A DNA stretch of 64,000 nucleotides. It comes from Pseudalkalibacillus sp. SCS-8 (GTDB taxonomy: Bacteria > Bacillota > Bacilli > Bacillales > Fictibacillaceae). Made by a program: the position numbers and the translations under genes. Below the pieces are notes generated by a model, which worked only from the letters and a program-made list of their open reading frames with translations, had not been told where the DNA came from and ran no database searches. Positions 10,801 to 18,591 of the stretch are shown in pieces; positions within the stretch are counted from its first letter, which is position 1, and the number at the start of each line of letters is the position of its first letter. The DNA is taken from contig NZ_CP143541.1 of assembly GCF_040126055.1 (NCBI RefSeq), positions 2,666,001 to 2,730,000 of the forward strand, read 5' to 3'.

Positions 10801-11228
10801 AGGACAGCACGCTGGACAATTCCGTCCACTCCTGTAGAAATCACCAACAACCCTTCATTGCATGTATGTATATCTGTTAGTCCCAATCCATTTTGCTTAT
10901 GATCATGTGACTGGATTTTCGAGCTCAACTGAATGAGATTTCGATAGCCCTTTTGGTTGATTGCATATAAGAGTAACCTAGCTGGATTCGTTCGTGCATT
11001 CGAATCCTGCCATGGTACCGCTACATCAATTTCAAGACCAATGACCGGCTTTATTCCTTTAGCCACACAGTTCTTATAAAACGGTATGATTCCGTACATC
11101 ACATTCTTATCTGTAATCGCCAAAGCTTCCATACCTTGGTCAACAGCTTTGTCGGTGAGTCGATTCATTCGACAGGCACTTTCGAGCAGTGAATACTCAC
11201 TATGTACATGTAAATGGACGAATCCCAT
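7851..11228 (-). CDS. dnaE: DNA polymerase III alpha subunit, DnaE type
   Basis: 1125 residues. The error-prone C-family polymerase extends lagging-strand primers before handing over to PolC. The N-terminal PHP domain begins VHLHVHSEYSLLES; the palm has TGPGRGSAAGSLVAY and PDIDIDFPD with catalytic aspartates; the fingers and helix-hairpin-helix regions follow; and an OB fold begins near residue 985 (VRLGAMVTKVKLIKTKKG). There is no 3'-5' exonuclease insertion, which separates it from PolC. ATG at 11228 has AAAGGGG eight bases upstream, so the earlier GTG is rejected. TATAAT at 11269-11264 is a candidate -10 box. Confidence 0.97.
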   Translation of the reverse strand: MGFVHLHVHSEYSLLESACRMNRLTDKAVDQGMEALAITDKNVMYGIIPFYKNCVAKGIKPVIGLEIDVAVPWQDSNARTNPARLLLYAINQKGYRNLIQLSSKIQSHDHKQNGLGLTDIHTCNEGLLVISTGVDGIVQRAVLQGSGEHNRIIQQLKHSFGSDFYLGLEDHGVAKEKEMNLTLDQLSKETDVPLVVTNNIHYLDKEDAPAYEALRSIKLGKKLSDSDEGRYPTQEHYFKSPAEMSDLFPHMEEALSNTEKIARKCQVELEFGTPILPAYPLPEGETSQTYLRKLCMEGIQERYGASPSDTVLDRLTYELDIIDRMGFNDYFLIVWDFMKYAQEHGIMTGPGRGSAAGSLVAYTLSITQVDPIGHDLLFERFLNPERVSMPDIDIDFPDTKRDQVIGYVSQKYGRDHVAQIITFGTLAARAAIRDVGRVLDIDQKLVDKIAKQIPSRPGITLENALVESPLLKKTLSQSDQAQELWRISKTIEGIPRHSSTHAAGIVISKDPLTNVVPTQAGGEYLTLTQYTMEGLEDIGLLKMDFLGLRNLTLLENIQRSIKKATGEWIHLQHLPFDDENTYDLLSDGDTTGIFQLESEGMRRVLKKLKPSEFEDIVAVNALYRPGPMENIPVYIERKHKKNVPQYPHPDLEPILQKTYGVIVYQEQIMQIASLMAGFSLGEADLLRRAVSKKKAEVLHEQRKHFIEGAVEKGYDVQSAEQVYDLIVRFANYGFNRSHAVAYSVIAYQLAYLKANYRLFFLAELLSSIVGNHGKTAAYLSEIRQRGIDVLPPSINRSDAGFLVENDGLRIGLLVIKNVGIRAIEAILQERKKGVFKSLFDLCRRVPLKTMNKRSLESLILAGCLDEFTDNRARLLANLDAAIEYGMKIQKAEAEGQIDLFQDERDNQEPGMEDVPPFKDEEKLQFEYEALGFYLSGHPIEQFFGVLQSYRSRKISELESDKKQVRLGAMVTKVKLIKTKKGDWMAFLQLSDETGEMEGIVFPKAYQRNAELFQEGRLVFLEGDVEHYEDTKFIVGKAADLQSLNAATDRKRQELYLKIESSKQDQGVLHQIKNIVLQYPGNTDVILYYEQDKKIVRLSEDFCIDPIKECVVKFESLLGSKNVVLK

Positions 11229-11372
11229 AGGTGTCACCCCTTTCTTCTAACTTCCTTACCTCCATTATATACAACACGAAGGCAACAATAAATCAAGCAT
11301 ACTTGGAGGTGGCTGTCCATATCTATAAGTATGAGAGACTGAATGATGACCTATAAAAAGGTGGAATGTAAT

Positions 11373-11702
11373 GTGGTCCGCGACTTCGTTTCAACCAATC
11401 TCATCTATTTCTTTGTTGCATTCGGCATCATCATCGGTGGTTCTTTGATTGGAGCAATGGGCATGATGCTGATCGGGCGTCCTCCCTTCCAATCGATGAG
11501 TGATTTATCACGAACGCTTAAAATCTGGGCAATTGTAGCTGCAATAGGTGGAACCTTTGAAACCATCAATAAGTTCGGAGACAGTTTACTTGTGAATGGA
11601 TCCTTATTCGAAGTCCTTAAACAATGTATCTATATTATTGCAGCATTGGTGGGAGCTAACTCAGGGCAAGCCGTCATCCATTGGATCACCCAGGAGGATT
11701 AA
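11373..11702 (+). CDS. ytrH: Sporulation membrane protein YtrH
   Basis: 109 residues from GTG at 11373, chosen because AAGGTGG lies eight bases upstream and the length fits the family; upstream ATGs at 11343 and 11346 precede that site. Three hydrophobic helices are visible (around residues 8-30, 45-60 and 80-98), with G-rich GIIIGGSLIGAMGMMLIGRPPF. In B. subtilis YtrH is a SigE-dependent protein of the mother-cell membrane needed for efficient sporulation. It is divergent from dnaE and three bases ahead of ytrI, as in B. subtilis. Confidence 0.85.
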   Translation: MVRDFVSTNLIYFFVAFGIIIGGSLIGAMGMMLIGRPPFQSMSDLSRTLKIWAIVAAIGGTFETINKFGDSLLVNGSLFEVLKQCIYIIAALVGANSGQAVIHWITQED

Positions 11703-11705
11703 GAG

Positions 11706-12209
11706 ATGCGAATCCCTCCTTTACATCGAAGGAAAGGTTATCAGCGTTTCTTTGCTGGAATCATCCTAGGCTTTATCATTGGCTGGTTCTTTTTTTTATT
11801 AAGTTATGGATCATTGCAAGACTTCTACATGACCGAAATTTTAAGAAGAGATGAACAGATCGGAGAGCTTAAGAAAAACCTCCATCATTATATGAGTGAA
11901 TATGAAGAAAAAAATAAAGAAATCGAAAAAAACTTACGTGTTCAGGAAATTGAAGTGACGATTTTGAACCGTGAAAAGGCGAAGCTTACCGGACTCACTT
12001 TCCACGAGTTGGAAAAATCGGTCAAGTTTGAACTCCATGACGTTTTGACGAAAGATATTGAATCCGTATCCAAACATTCTTCTCTGCTGATCAAAACACT
12101 CGAGAATAAGGATTTTTTGATTGGTGATCAAACCTTTAAAGTAAAGGTCTATCAAATGCATCTTTATACAACCTTACGTTTATATTTGAACGTTGAACGA
12201 AAAAACTAA
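11706..12209 (+). CDS. ytrI: Sporulation protein YtrI
   Basis: 167 residues. A basic N-terminus (HRRKGYQRF) precedes one membrane helix (residues about 16-38), and residues 45-95 form a charged coiled coil. The remaining domain is soluble, so this is a bitopic protein with one anchored end. CAGGAGG lies just ahead of the ATG and overlaps the ytrH end, indicating coupling. In B. subtilis ytrHI is a SigE operon involved in spore cortex or late sporulation, and the same arrangement here supports the name. Confidence 0.85.
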   Translation: MRIPPLHRRKGYQRFFAGIILGFIIGWFFFLLSYGSLQDFYMTEILRRDEQIGELKKNLHHYMSEYEEKNKEIEKNLRVQEIEVTILNREKAKLTGLTFHELEKSVKFELHDVLTKDIESVSKHSSLLIKTLENKDFLIGDQTFKVKVYQMHLYTTLRLYLNVERKN

Positions 12210-12312
12210 TAGGTTAATTTGACAATTCTTAGACAAATAAGCGTAAGTGTCGCAAAGTACAGGTTCATCGTATACAATAGAAGTAGAAGAAACATGTAAA
12301 GGGGAAATGTGT

Positions 12313-12501
12313 ATGATTATCAATCGAAAAGAAATGGCCAAAGCAAAAGTTGAAAAGTTGATGAGCGGATATTCTGCTTTTGCTGAAACGAAAGAAGTTG
12401 CAGAACTGATTAAGAAACAAGCAAAAGAGTTGAACATTGATTTCACAGAGGACGTGACAGAAATTGGATCTTGGTTTATTCCAGCCAAACCACAACAGTA
12501 A
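12313..12501 (+). CDS. Small conserved-looking protein, function unknown
   Basis: 62 residues from ATG at 12313, with AAAGGGG eight bases upstream; two in-frame ATGs just before it lie too close to or ahead of that site. The product is soluble and charged (MIINRKEMAKAKVEKLMSGY...), with amphipathic helices and a short tail ending IGSWFIPAKPQQ. No domain is recognised. It has its own leader after ytrI (about 100 bases, with a TATACAAT box near 12278 that could be a promoter element) and is followed by a hairpin. Confidence 0.65.
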   Translation: MIINRKEMAKAKVEKLMSGYSAFAETKEVAELIKKQAKELNIDFTEDVTEIGSWFIPAKPQQ

Positions 12502-12513
12502 TAAGGAAATGAG

Positions 12514-12556
12514 TTAGCCCCGCCCTTTCATAAAAAAGGAGCAGGGCTATTATTAT
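12514..12556 (+). terminator. Terminator between the 62-residue gene and nrnA
   Basis: TAGCCC (12515-12520) pairs with GGGCTA (12544-12549), with inner CCTTT/AAAGG pairing, followed by a T-rich tail. It lies between convergent genes. Confidence 0.7.
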
Positions 12557-12583
12557 GTCTTCTTTTAGATGGTTAAGCTTCAC

Positions 12584-13540
12584 TTACGTGTCTTGACCAC
12601 CGTGGGTTTTGCAGGCTGCGATTAAATCTTGGATGATTTGTTCTGTTTCTTCAATCGTGTAGACTGTGGCACCTGATGCCATTGGATGCCCTCCACCGTT
12701 ATATTTCGCTGCAATTGTATTGACAATTGGTCCCTTCGAACGTAAGCGAACCCGGATTTGGTCTGGTTCTTCCACGAAAAAGACCCACGCTTTCAAGCCT
12801 TCTACATTTGAGAAGGTATTGACGAGCAATGAAGATTCACTCGCTGTCGTGTTATATTCCTCCATTACATCCTTCGTCAAGTAAATGTAACCGACCCCAG
12901 GATCAATGTACTGGAAGTGAGATAAAACATAGCCGTTCAATCGAGCTAAGTTTAATGAAACCTTATACATTTCCTCGTAAACTGCAGAAAGGTCGAAATC
13001 ATAGTTCCGCAGTTCTCCGGCAAACTTCATGGTTTTCTCGGTTGCGTTCGGAAACAGGAATCTGCCTGTATCTCCGACGATCCCAGTGTATAATAACTCG
13101 GCTCCTTTATCAGTGAGCTTAAATTGGTGGTGTTCCCTGCCATAAAGGTAAAATTCGTAAATCATCTCACTAACACTGCTTGCATCCGTATCAACCCAAA
13201 TAAGATTCCCATATTTGTCTTCATTCGGGTGATGATCGATTTTGATCATAAACTCTCCCAAGGAATAACGGGTATCACTGATTCTTGCTTCATTAGCCGT
13301 ATCACAGACGATGACAAGCGCACCTTTATAAACATCATCCGATATCGTATCCATCCGGTTCATGAACATGAGTGAAGGCTCTTCTTCACCGACAACATAA
13401 ACAGACTTATCTGGATAATTCGCTTTCAGAATTTCTGCTAAGCCCCCTTGTGATCCGAGTGCGTCAGGATCGGGACGAACATGGCGATGGATGATGATCT
13501 TTTCGTATTCATTGATTTTCTTGATAATCTGTTCTTTCAT
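12584..13540 (-). CDS. nrnA: Oligoribonuclease / pAp phosphatase NrnA
   Basis: 318 residues. A DHH-DHHA1 phosphoesterase that degrades 2-5 nt RNA (nanoRNA) and dephosphorylates 3'-phosphoadenosine 5'-phosphate. Motifs include HRHVRPDPDALGSQ, VICDTAN, KIDHHPNED (DHH) and the C-terminal DHHA1 segment NGGGHPMASGA. ATG at 13540 is preceded by AAAGGAG. It is divergent from ytpI, with a 106-base spacer. Confidence 0.95.
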   Translation of the reverse strand: MKEQIIKKINEYEKIIIHRHVRPDPDALGSQGGLAEILKANYPDKSVYVVGEEEPSLMFMNRMDTISDDVYKGALVIVCDTANEARISDTRYSLGEFMIKIDHHPNEDKYGNLIWVDTDASSVSEMIYEFYLYGREHHQFKLTDKGAELLYTGIVGDTGRFLFPNATEKTMKFAGELRNYDFDLSAVYEEMYKVSLNLARLNGYVLSHFQYIDPGVGYIYLTKDVMEEYNTTASESSLLVNTFSNVEGLKAWVFFVEEPDQIRVRLRSKGPIVNTIAAKYNGGGHPMASGATVYTIEETEQIIQDLIAACKTHGGQDT

Positions 13541-13646
13541 CTGGCTCTCCTTTATCTGTAACCTAATGTTCATTTCTTACGTATGGATTTTTCGTGTGAA
13601 CTTCTATACAATGGTAGTCGACATCATATCGCATTGGAGGATTATC

Positions 13647-13949
13647 ATGCCTGCATTCATTATCATCATTGTAATTGCTCTAAGTCTTTATATATTCTAT
13701 AAAATCAAAGAGTTTCGAGTGAAAGCTCCTAATGAAAAACGCTGGACGAAAGCAAAAGCGAATATCGCTTTGGGCGCATTTATCGGTACATATGGCCTGA
13801 ACCGCTTGTTCATCAACGAGTCAAAGTATGATTTGATCATCGGTGGTATTTTCCTCGTCCTTGGAATTTTGAATATTGTTATGGGATATAAAGCATATAA
13901 GTATTTCTTGCCGCTTGCGATCGAAGAGAGCAAGCAAACAAAATCATAA
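13647..13949 (+). CDS. ytpI: YtpI family membrane protein
   Basis: 100 residues from ATG at 13647, with TTGGAGG seven bases upstream. Three hydrophobic helices are visible (residues 2-18, about 40-52 and 61-82), separated by a basic loop (KAPNEKRWTKAKANI). B. subtilis has the same gene beside nrnA; no molecular function is known. It is a single-gene unit with its own terminator. Confidence 0.82.
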   Translation: MPAFIIIIVIALSLYIFYKIKEFRVKAPNEKRWTKAKANIALGAFIGTYGLNRLFINESKYDLIIGGIFLVLGILNIVMGYKAYKYFLPLAIEESKQTKS

Positions 13950-13958
13950 AGCGTATGT

Positions 13959-13992
13959 TGGGGGCCGACACAATTGTGTCAGCCCCCTTTTT
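13959..13992 (+). terminator. Terminator of ytpI
   Basis: GGGGGC-GACACAATTGTGTC-GCCCCC is a very strong hairpin followed by TTTTT, between the convergent genes ytpI and ytoI. Confidence 0.9.
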
Positions 13993-14009
13993 CTAATTCA
14001 AAGCCTAAT

Positions 14010-15347
14010 TTAAAGATGTCTGTCGATAAGCTGAGCCATCATAAGGGCTTTTCCTACAACATCCCCTTCATGATAGATCTCAACATCCACTTTTCCATAT
14101 CGGCGGCTAAGCTCCAATATTTTCGGACGGATTGTGATTTTGCTATCGATCTGGACAGGTTTCAAAAAGTAGAGGGTGATGTTCTCAACGACGAGGTCAC
14201 CCTTCTTCTGTTTTCGAAGTGCTCGGCTTCCTGCTTCAGACACGAGGGTTGTCATGACCCCATAGGACAACGTTCCAAGGTAACTGGTCATCTGAGGCGT
14301 GATTTCGCACGTATACGTTTCTTCATGCTCTTCTTCGATGTCATGCACATGGCTCGTGATCAGATCATCAAATGTTTCGCCGACTTGAGGTTGCTTCTGG
14401 ATCATCTGCAAGGCCTTCAGCACATCCTGTCTGCTGATAATTCCTTGCAAAGTGTGCTGCGGCCCGATGACCGGCAAAAGTTCGATGCCTTCCCAAATCA
14501 TCATATGGGCAGCATTCGCAACTGAAGTGGCTCCTTTTACCGTTATCGGGTTTTTCGTCATGACCTTCTCAATCGTCAAATCTTGATTATTCCCGATAAT
14601 ATCCTTGGAAGTCACGACTCCGACCACACGCATCATCCGGTCGACGACAGGATAGCGGCTATGTCCTGTTTTTTCATTCAGTTGATACCACTTTTTAACT
14701 TTGTCATCTTTTAATAAATAATCCGTATTCTCGATCGGTGTCGTAATATCACTCACAAGCACGATTTCCTTTTTGATGAGTTGATCATAAATGGCTCGGT
14801 TGATCATGGCTGCTACAGTAAACGTATCGTAACTCGTAGAAATGACAGGAAGCTCCAATTCATCAGCGAGCTTTTTTACGGATTCATCTGTATCAAACCC
14901 ACCAGTAATCAAAACAGCTGCTCCCGCTTTCAAACCGAGGGCATGCGCTTTTGTCCGGTTCCCTACGATTAAGAGGCTATCCGGATCGACGTAACGCATC
15001 ATCGCTTCCAGCTTCATGGCACCGATGACGAATTTATTCAACGTTTTGTGCAAGCCTTGCTTGCCACCCAAAACTTGTCCATCAACGACATTGACGACCT
15101 CTGCAAAAGTCAGCTTTTCAATGTTTTCTTTTCTTTTCTTCTCAATACGGATTGTTCCTACCCGTTCAATCGTGCTGACTGTCCCTTGATTCTCTGCATC
15201 TTTTATTGCACGGTAAGCAGTACCCTCACTTACGGAAAGAGCTTTAGCGATTTGCCTGACGGATATTTTGCTTCCGATTTCCAATGATTCGATATATTCT
15301 AGAATTTGTTCATGTTTCGTTGCCATCATCTCACCAAGCTTTCTCAT
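14010..15347 (-). CDS. ytoI: YtoI: HTH-DRTGG-CBS-CBS-hotdog regulator-like protein
   Basis: 445 residues. Domains in order: a winged HTH (residues 12-60, ISVRQIAKALSVSEGTAYRAIKDAENQG), a DRTGG domain (about 75-190), two CBS domains (about 200-310, nucleotide-sensing), and a 4HBT hotdog fold (about 335-440, THE YLGTLSYGVMTTLVSEAGS region). The combination suggests a DNA-binding sensor of an adenine nucleotide or acyl-CoA ligand, but the ligand and targets are unknown. ATG at 15347 has AGGAAAG eight bases upstream; the internal ATGATG (residues 7-8) is nearer the B. subtilis start but has a poorly spaced ribosome site. TATAAT lies just upstream. Confidence 0.88.
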   Translation of the reverse strand: MRKLGEMMATKHEQILEYIESLEIGSKISVRQIAKALSVSEGTAYRAIKDAENQGTVSTIERVGTIRIEKKRKENIEKLTFAEVVNVVDGQVLGGKQGLHKTLNKFVIGAMKLEAMMRYVDPDSLLIVGNRTKAHALGLKAGAAVLITGGFDTDESVKKLADELELPVISTSYDTFTVAAMINRAIYDQLIKKEIVLVSDITTPIENTDYLLKDDKVKKWYQLNEKTGHSRYPVVDRMMRVVGVVTSKDIIGNNQDLTIEKVMTKNPITVKGATSVANAAHMMIWEGIELLPVIGPQHTLQGIISRQDVLKALQMIQKQPQVGETFDDLITSHVHDIEEEHEETYTCEITPQMTSYLGTLSYGVMTTLVSEAGSRALRKQKKGDLVVENITLYFLKPVQIDSKITIRPKILELSRRYGKVDVEIYHEGDVVGKALMMAQLIDRHL

Positions 15348-15387
15348 GGCTAAGTCTTTCCTATTATACTAAGGGTACACCTCTACT

Positions 15388-15633
15388 TCAATGTTGTCTT
15401 ACCTTCCTCCGCTCTTTTTGGATGCGTTTTGATCCAGCAGCTTCTGATCCTGCTTGAGGATATTTCCGGAACATTAGTGCGGAAAGATTCCCACCGATCA
15501 CTACTACTGCGAAAATCAGCCATATTGCTGAAAACCATCCACTCAGCCCCGGTTCCATCTCGGGTAAGTATGGGATGGCAAAATACACAAGTGCAAGAGC
15601 AGCGAGTAAGGATAAAATCAACCTGTTCTTCAT
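15388..15633 (-). CDS. Small two-helix membrane protein
   Basis: 81 residues from ATG at 15633 (GGGAG nine bases upstream); an ATG two codons earlier is too close to that site. Two hydrophobic segments (residues 4-22 and 32-55) flank a short PYLPEMEPGLSGWF loop, and the tail is strongly basic (SKRIQKERRKVRQH), so both ends are probably cytoplasmic. No family is recognised. It lies between ytkL and ytoI on the same strand, 40 bases ahead of ytoI. Confidence 0.65.
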   Translation of the reverse strand: MKNRLILSLLAALALVYFAIPYLPEMEPGLSGWFSAIWLIFAVVVIGGNLSALMFRKYPQAGSEAAGSKRIQKERRKVRQH

Positions 15634-15711
15634 CGTCATCTTCTCCCTTCAAAAGAGGTAGTCCTTGTTCCTACTCTATGCAGACACCTCTTAAGAAAGA
15701 AGGATTCAGCT

Positions 15712-16392
15712 TTAAAGTTCGATTGATTCTCCTGACTTGAGGACACGCCCCTTCTTCCCTTCAAGATCGTTGACGAAGGCTTCAGGATCCTGTTCAATGA
15801 CAGGGAACGTATTGTAATGAACTGGAACGACTGTATTTGCTTTCAACCAGCTCGCAGCAATCGAGGCATCCTCTGGTCCCATTGTAAAGTTATCCCCAAT
15901 CGGCAAGAAGGCAATATCGATATAATTCTGTTCACCAATCAACTTCATATCTGAGAACAATGCTGTATCTCCAGCATGGTAAACGGTTTTATCCTCTGCT
16001 GTAAATAGAAGACCTGCTGGCATTCCTGTATATACCACTGTGCCGTCTTCCTCTGCATAACTTGAACCGTGGAATGCTTGTGTCAGCTTCACTTTTCCAA
16101 ATTCGAATTGGTATGCACCTCCGATATGCATCGGATGTGTTTCCACACCTTTTGTAGCCAGATAGTTCGCTAGTTCAAATGGTGCTACAACAAGAGAGTC
16201 ATTCCTTTTCGCAATATCAACAGTATCACCGACATGATCGTTATGACCATGCGTAAGGAGGATGACGTCTGCTTTCACATCATCTGCTTCAATATGGCAT
16301 TGTTCATTACCCGTTATGAACGGATCAATCCAAATCGACTTGCCGTTTGTTTCAATTGCGACTACAGAATGTCCATAATACGTTACTTTCAT
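15712..16392 (-). CDS. ytkL: Metallo-beta-lactamase-fold hydrolase YtkL (UPF0173)
   Basis: 226 residues. The zinc-binding signature HGHNDHVGD lies near residue 53, with further ligand candidates at [10 protein letters not shown] and the C-terminal VPVHYNTFP. The [10 protein letters not shown] start is typical of the UPF0173 metal-dependent hydrolases. The substrate is unknown. ATG at 16392 has AGAGGAG upstream. It is a separate unit downstream of ald. Confidence 0.93.
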   Translation of the reverse strand: MKVTYYGHSVVAIETNGKSIWIDPFITGNEQCHIEADDVKADVILLTHGHNDHVGDTVDIAKRNDSLVVAPFELANYLATKGVETHPMHIGGAYQFEFGKVKLTQAFHGSSYAEEDGTVVYTGMPAGLLFTAEDKTVYHAGDTALFSDMKLIGEQNYIDIAFLPIGDNFTMGPEDASIAASWLKANTVVPVHYNTFPVIEQDPEAFVNDLEGKKGRVLKSGESIEL

Positions 16393-16534
16393 TATGATCT
16401 CTCCTCTTTCCAAATTTGTTGTTAGATCTGTTCTAATCCTTCTACCTAAATGATTCCCATTCCTTCCTTCAAGTAAAAAGATGAACACATATTTCTTGTA
16501 CCCGTTTCAATCTGATTTTAAAAAGTGGATTAGT

Positions 16535-16582
16535 AAAGGGCTGACCCTGCATCATGAAACGATGTATCGGATCAGCCCTTTT
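16535..16582 (-). terminator. Hairpin downstream of ald
   Basis: AAAGGGCTGACC (16535-16546) pairs with GGATCAGCCCTTT (16569-16581). It lies between ald and ytkL. The T tract is better on the plus strand, so termination on the minus strand may be partial. Confidence 0.6.
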
Positions 16583-16601
16583 CATTTTTTCTTACCTTCG
16601 A

Positions 16602-17717
16602 TTACGAAAGCATTTTTCGGACATCTTTATATTCTAATTGATGCGCCTGGGAAACAGCTTCGTATGTCACATAACCATCAAGCGTGTTGATGCCTTTCAA
16701 TAAAGCTTCGTTTTCCTGGCATGCTTTTTCATAGCCTTTGTTTGCGATTTGCAGCGCATATGGTACTGTCACATTTGTCAAAGCAATCGTTGACGTACGT
16801 GGAACAGCACCTGGCATGTTCGCCACTGCATAGTGGACAACCCCATGCTTATCGTAAGTCGGGTTATCGTGAGTCGTAATGCGATCAGTCGTTTCAAAAA
16901 TACCGCCTTGGTCAATGGCCACATCCACAAGGACAGATCCCTTACGCATCTCTTTAATCATTTCTTCTGTAACAAGTTTCGGTGCTTTTGCGCCAGGGAT
17001 GAGGACGGCACCGATGACAAGATCAGAATCCACGACTGACTCTGCAATATTCAACGGATTAGACATCAACGTATTGATATCTGAACCGAAAATATCATCT
17101 AACTGACGTAAACGTTCAGGGTTCAAGTCGATTACGGTTACGCTTGCTCCAAGTCCGACAGCAATCTTGGCTGCATTCGTTCCAGCTACACCGCCACCGA
17201 TAACCGTAACCTTTCCGCGTTTGACACCAGGTACTCCTCCAAGTAGGATCCCCATGCCACCATGTGGCTTTTCAAGGAATGAAGCACCGATTTGAGTCGC
17301 CATGCGTCCTGCAACTTCACTCATTGGTGTGAGTAATGGAAGGCTGCGGTTCGGAAGTTGAACGGTTTCATAGGCAATTCCGACAACCTTATTATCAATA
17401 AGTGCTTTCGTCAATTCCGGTTCAGCTGCTAAGTGAAGGTATGTAAATAAGATCAACCCTTCTCGGAAATATTGATATTCCTCTTTCAAAGGTTCTTTGA
17501 CCTTCATGACCATTTCCATACTCCACGCTTCTTCAGCCGTATCAACGATGTGAGCACCCGCTTCAACGTATTGTTCATCTGTAAATCCTGAGCCTACACC
17601 AGCATCTTTTTCAATGTAAACTTCATGACCGGAAGTCAATAAGTTCACAACCCCGGCTGGAGTCATTGCAACACGATTTTCATTGTTCTTAATTTCTCTT
17701 GGTACACCAATTCGCAT
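16602..17717 (-). CDS. ald: Alanine dehydrogenase
   Basis: 371 residues. It interconverts L-alanine and pyruvate plus ammonia with NAD; it allows growth on alanine and is induced in sporulation in bacilli. [23 protein letters not shown] is the family N-terminus with the substrate arginine, and the Rossmann loop is [12 protein letters not shown]. The catalytic His lies in [16 protein letters not shown] precedes the ATG by seven bases. Confidence 0.96.
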   Translation of the reverse strand: MRIGVPREIKNNENRVAMTPAGVVNLLTSGHEVYIEKDAGVGSGFTDEQYVEAGAHIVDTAEEAWSMEMVMKVKEPLKEEYQYFREGLILFTYLHLAAEPELTKALIDNKVVGIAYETVQLPNRSLPLLTPMSEVAGRMATQIGASFLEKPHGGMGILLGGVPGVKRGKVTVIGGGVAGTNAAKIAVGLGASVTVIDLNPERLRQLDDIFGSDINTLMSNPLNIAESVVDSDLVIGAVLIPGAKAPKLVTEEMIKEMRKGSVLVDVAIDQGGIFETTDRITTHDNPTYDKHGVVHYAVANMPGAVPRTSTIALTNVTVPYALQIANKGYEKACQENEALLKGINTLDGYVTYEAVSQAHQLEYKDVRKMLS

Positions 17718-17852
17718 AGTTTGCGACCTCCTAAATCAACAAATCTTCATCCAGTCCGTAAGACTGCCCATTTAAAGATAACACCAAATATAAAAAAGAA
17801 AAAGAGAAAATTCGTAAGATATCGTTTCCATTTTAACATATCTAAAAATCAT

Positions 17853-17881
17853 AAAGGGGATGACCAATAAGGTCACCCTTT
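17853..17881 (-). terminator. Terminator of the 53-residue gene
   Basis: AAAGGGTGACC (minus strand, 17881-17871) pairs with GGTCATCCCCTTT (17865-17853), followed by a T-containing tail. Confidence 0.7.
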
Positions 17882-17898
17882 GGTACATCTGATTTGAT

Positions 17899-18060
17899 TT
17901 ATTTAAGTCGATTTTCTTCAGCCAGCTGATTCGGCGATTGATGCTCAACAGACTGATCAACAACCCCGCTTTCATAGGACTGCATGATCTGTTGTTGAAC
18001 CTCAAACTCACCATTCGCATCGTATTGGAATGCTTCAGGCTTTTTCGGTTGTTTTTGCAT
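17899..18060 (-). CDS. 53-residue hydrophilic protein, function unknown
   Basis: ATG at 18060 is preceded by AAAGGAGG at the usual distance, which is the main support for this gene. The product is hydrophilic, with a PKKPEAFQYDANGEF start and a QQQIMQSYESGVVDQ helix, and contains no cysteine, signal or membrane segment. It lies between ald and the divergent 104-residue gene and has its own terminator. It could be a small sporulation-associated protein, but nothing in the sequence proves that. Confidence 0.65.
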   Translation of the reverse strand: MQKQPKKPEAFQYDANGEFEVQQQIMQSYESGVVDQSVEHQSPNQLAEENRLK

Positions 18061-18237
18061 GATGACTGCCTCCTTTTCGAACGACCTCACCCTTAGTATG
18101 TACCTCAGCTCAGCGGATATTGCGAAAAGATAAAATTTGTTGGGTGCAGCACAACTCATGATGCCGGAATTCTAAGGAGTAATCGTAGCCTTACACATCC
18201 ATTTTCTGTACAATGTGGTTTAGTAGGGGGGATGAAG

Positions 18238-18552
18238 ATGACGTATTCGTTCCAAATTGATGAAAGGTTAGGCATTAAATTGCCTGTTCTTGAGCAGTCA
18301 TGGAATCAATATACGATCCAATCACAAGAAACGATCCTATCCGAATGGGAGACGATCAGAGGAAAAATTCCTGACCGGATCAAAGAGCTGGAATGTGAAA
18401 TCAATCGAAAACAAAGTCAGTTGAACATAGAAGAGAATTTTGAACGTTCCTGTCAATTGAATTCCGAAATTGCAGAGTTGGCATCCATCATCAATGACCT
18501 TTGGATTTGGTATAGAATGAACAATCACATTTCTACTAAAGGACACCAGTAA
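18238..18552 (+). CDS. Small helical protein, function unknown
   Basis: 104 residues from ATG at 18238, six bases after a GGGGGG ribosome site; the ATG two codons earlier abuts that site. The product is soluble and mostly helical, with a short coiled coil (residues about 50-85: IKELECEINRKQSQLNIEE) and a C-terminal LWIWYRM. No family is recognised. It is 39 bases ahead of the antiporter gene and may be in its operon. Confidence 0.65.
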   Translation: MTYSFQIDERLGIKLPVLEQSWNQYTIQSQETILSEWETIRGKIPDRIKELECEINRKQSQLNIEENFERSCQLNSEIAELASIINDLWIWYRMNNHISTKGHQ

Positions 18553-18591
18553 GTGAAAATATCTGTCCTTTTATCGGAGGATCCTTAATCC

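Noticed and set aside
15347..15347. Alternative ytoI start at the internal ATGATG (15329-15324)
   Set aside because: The ribosome-like GGTGAG directly abuts the first ATG; the upstream ATG has a well-spaced AGGAAAG. The choice remains somewhat open.
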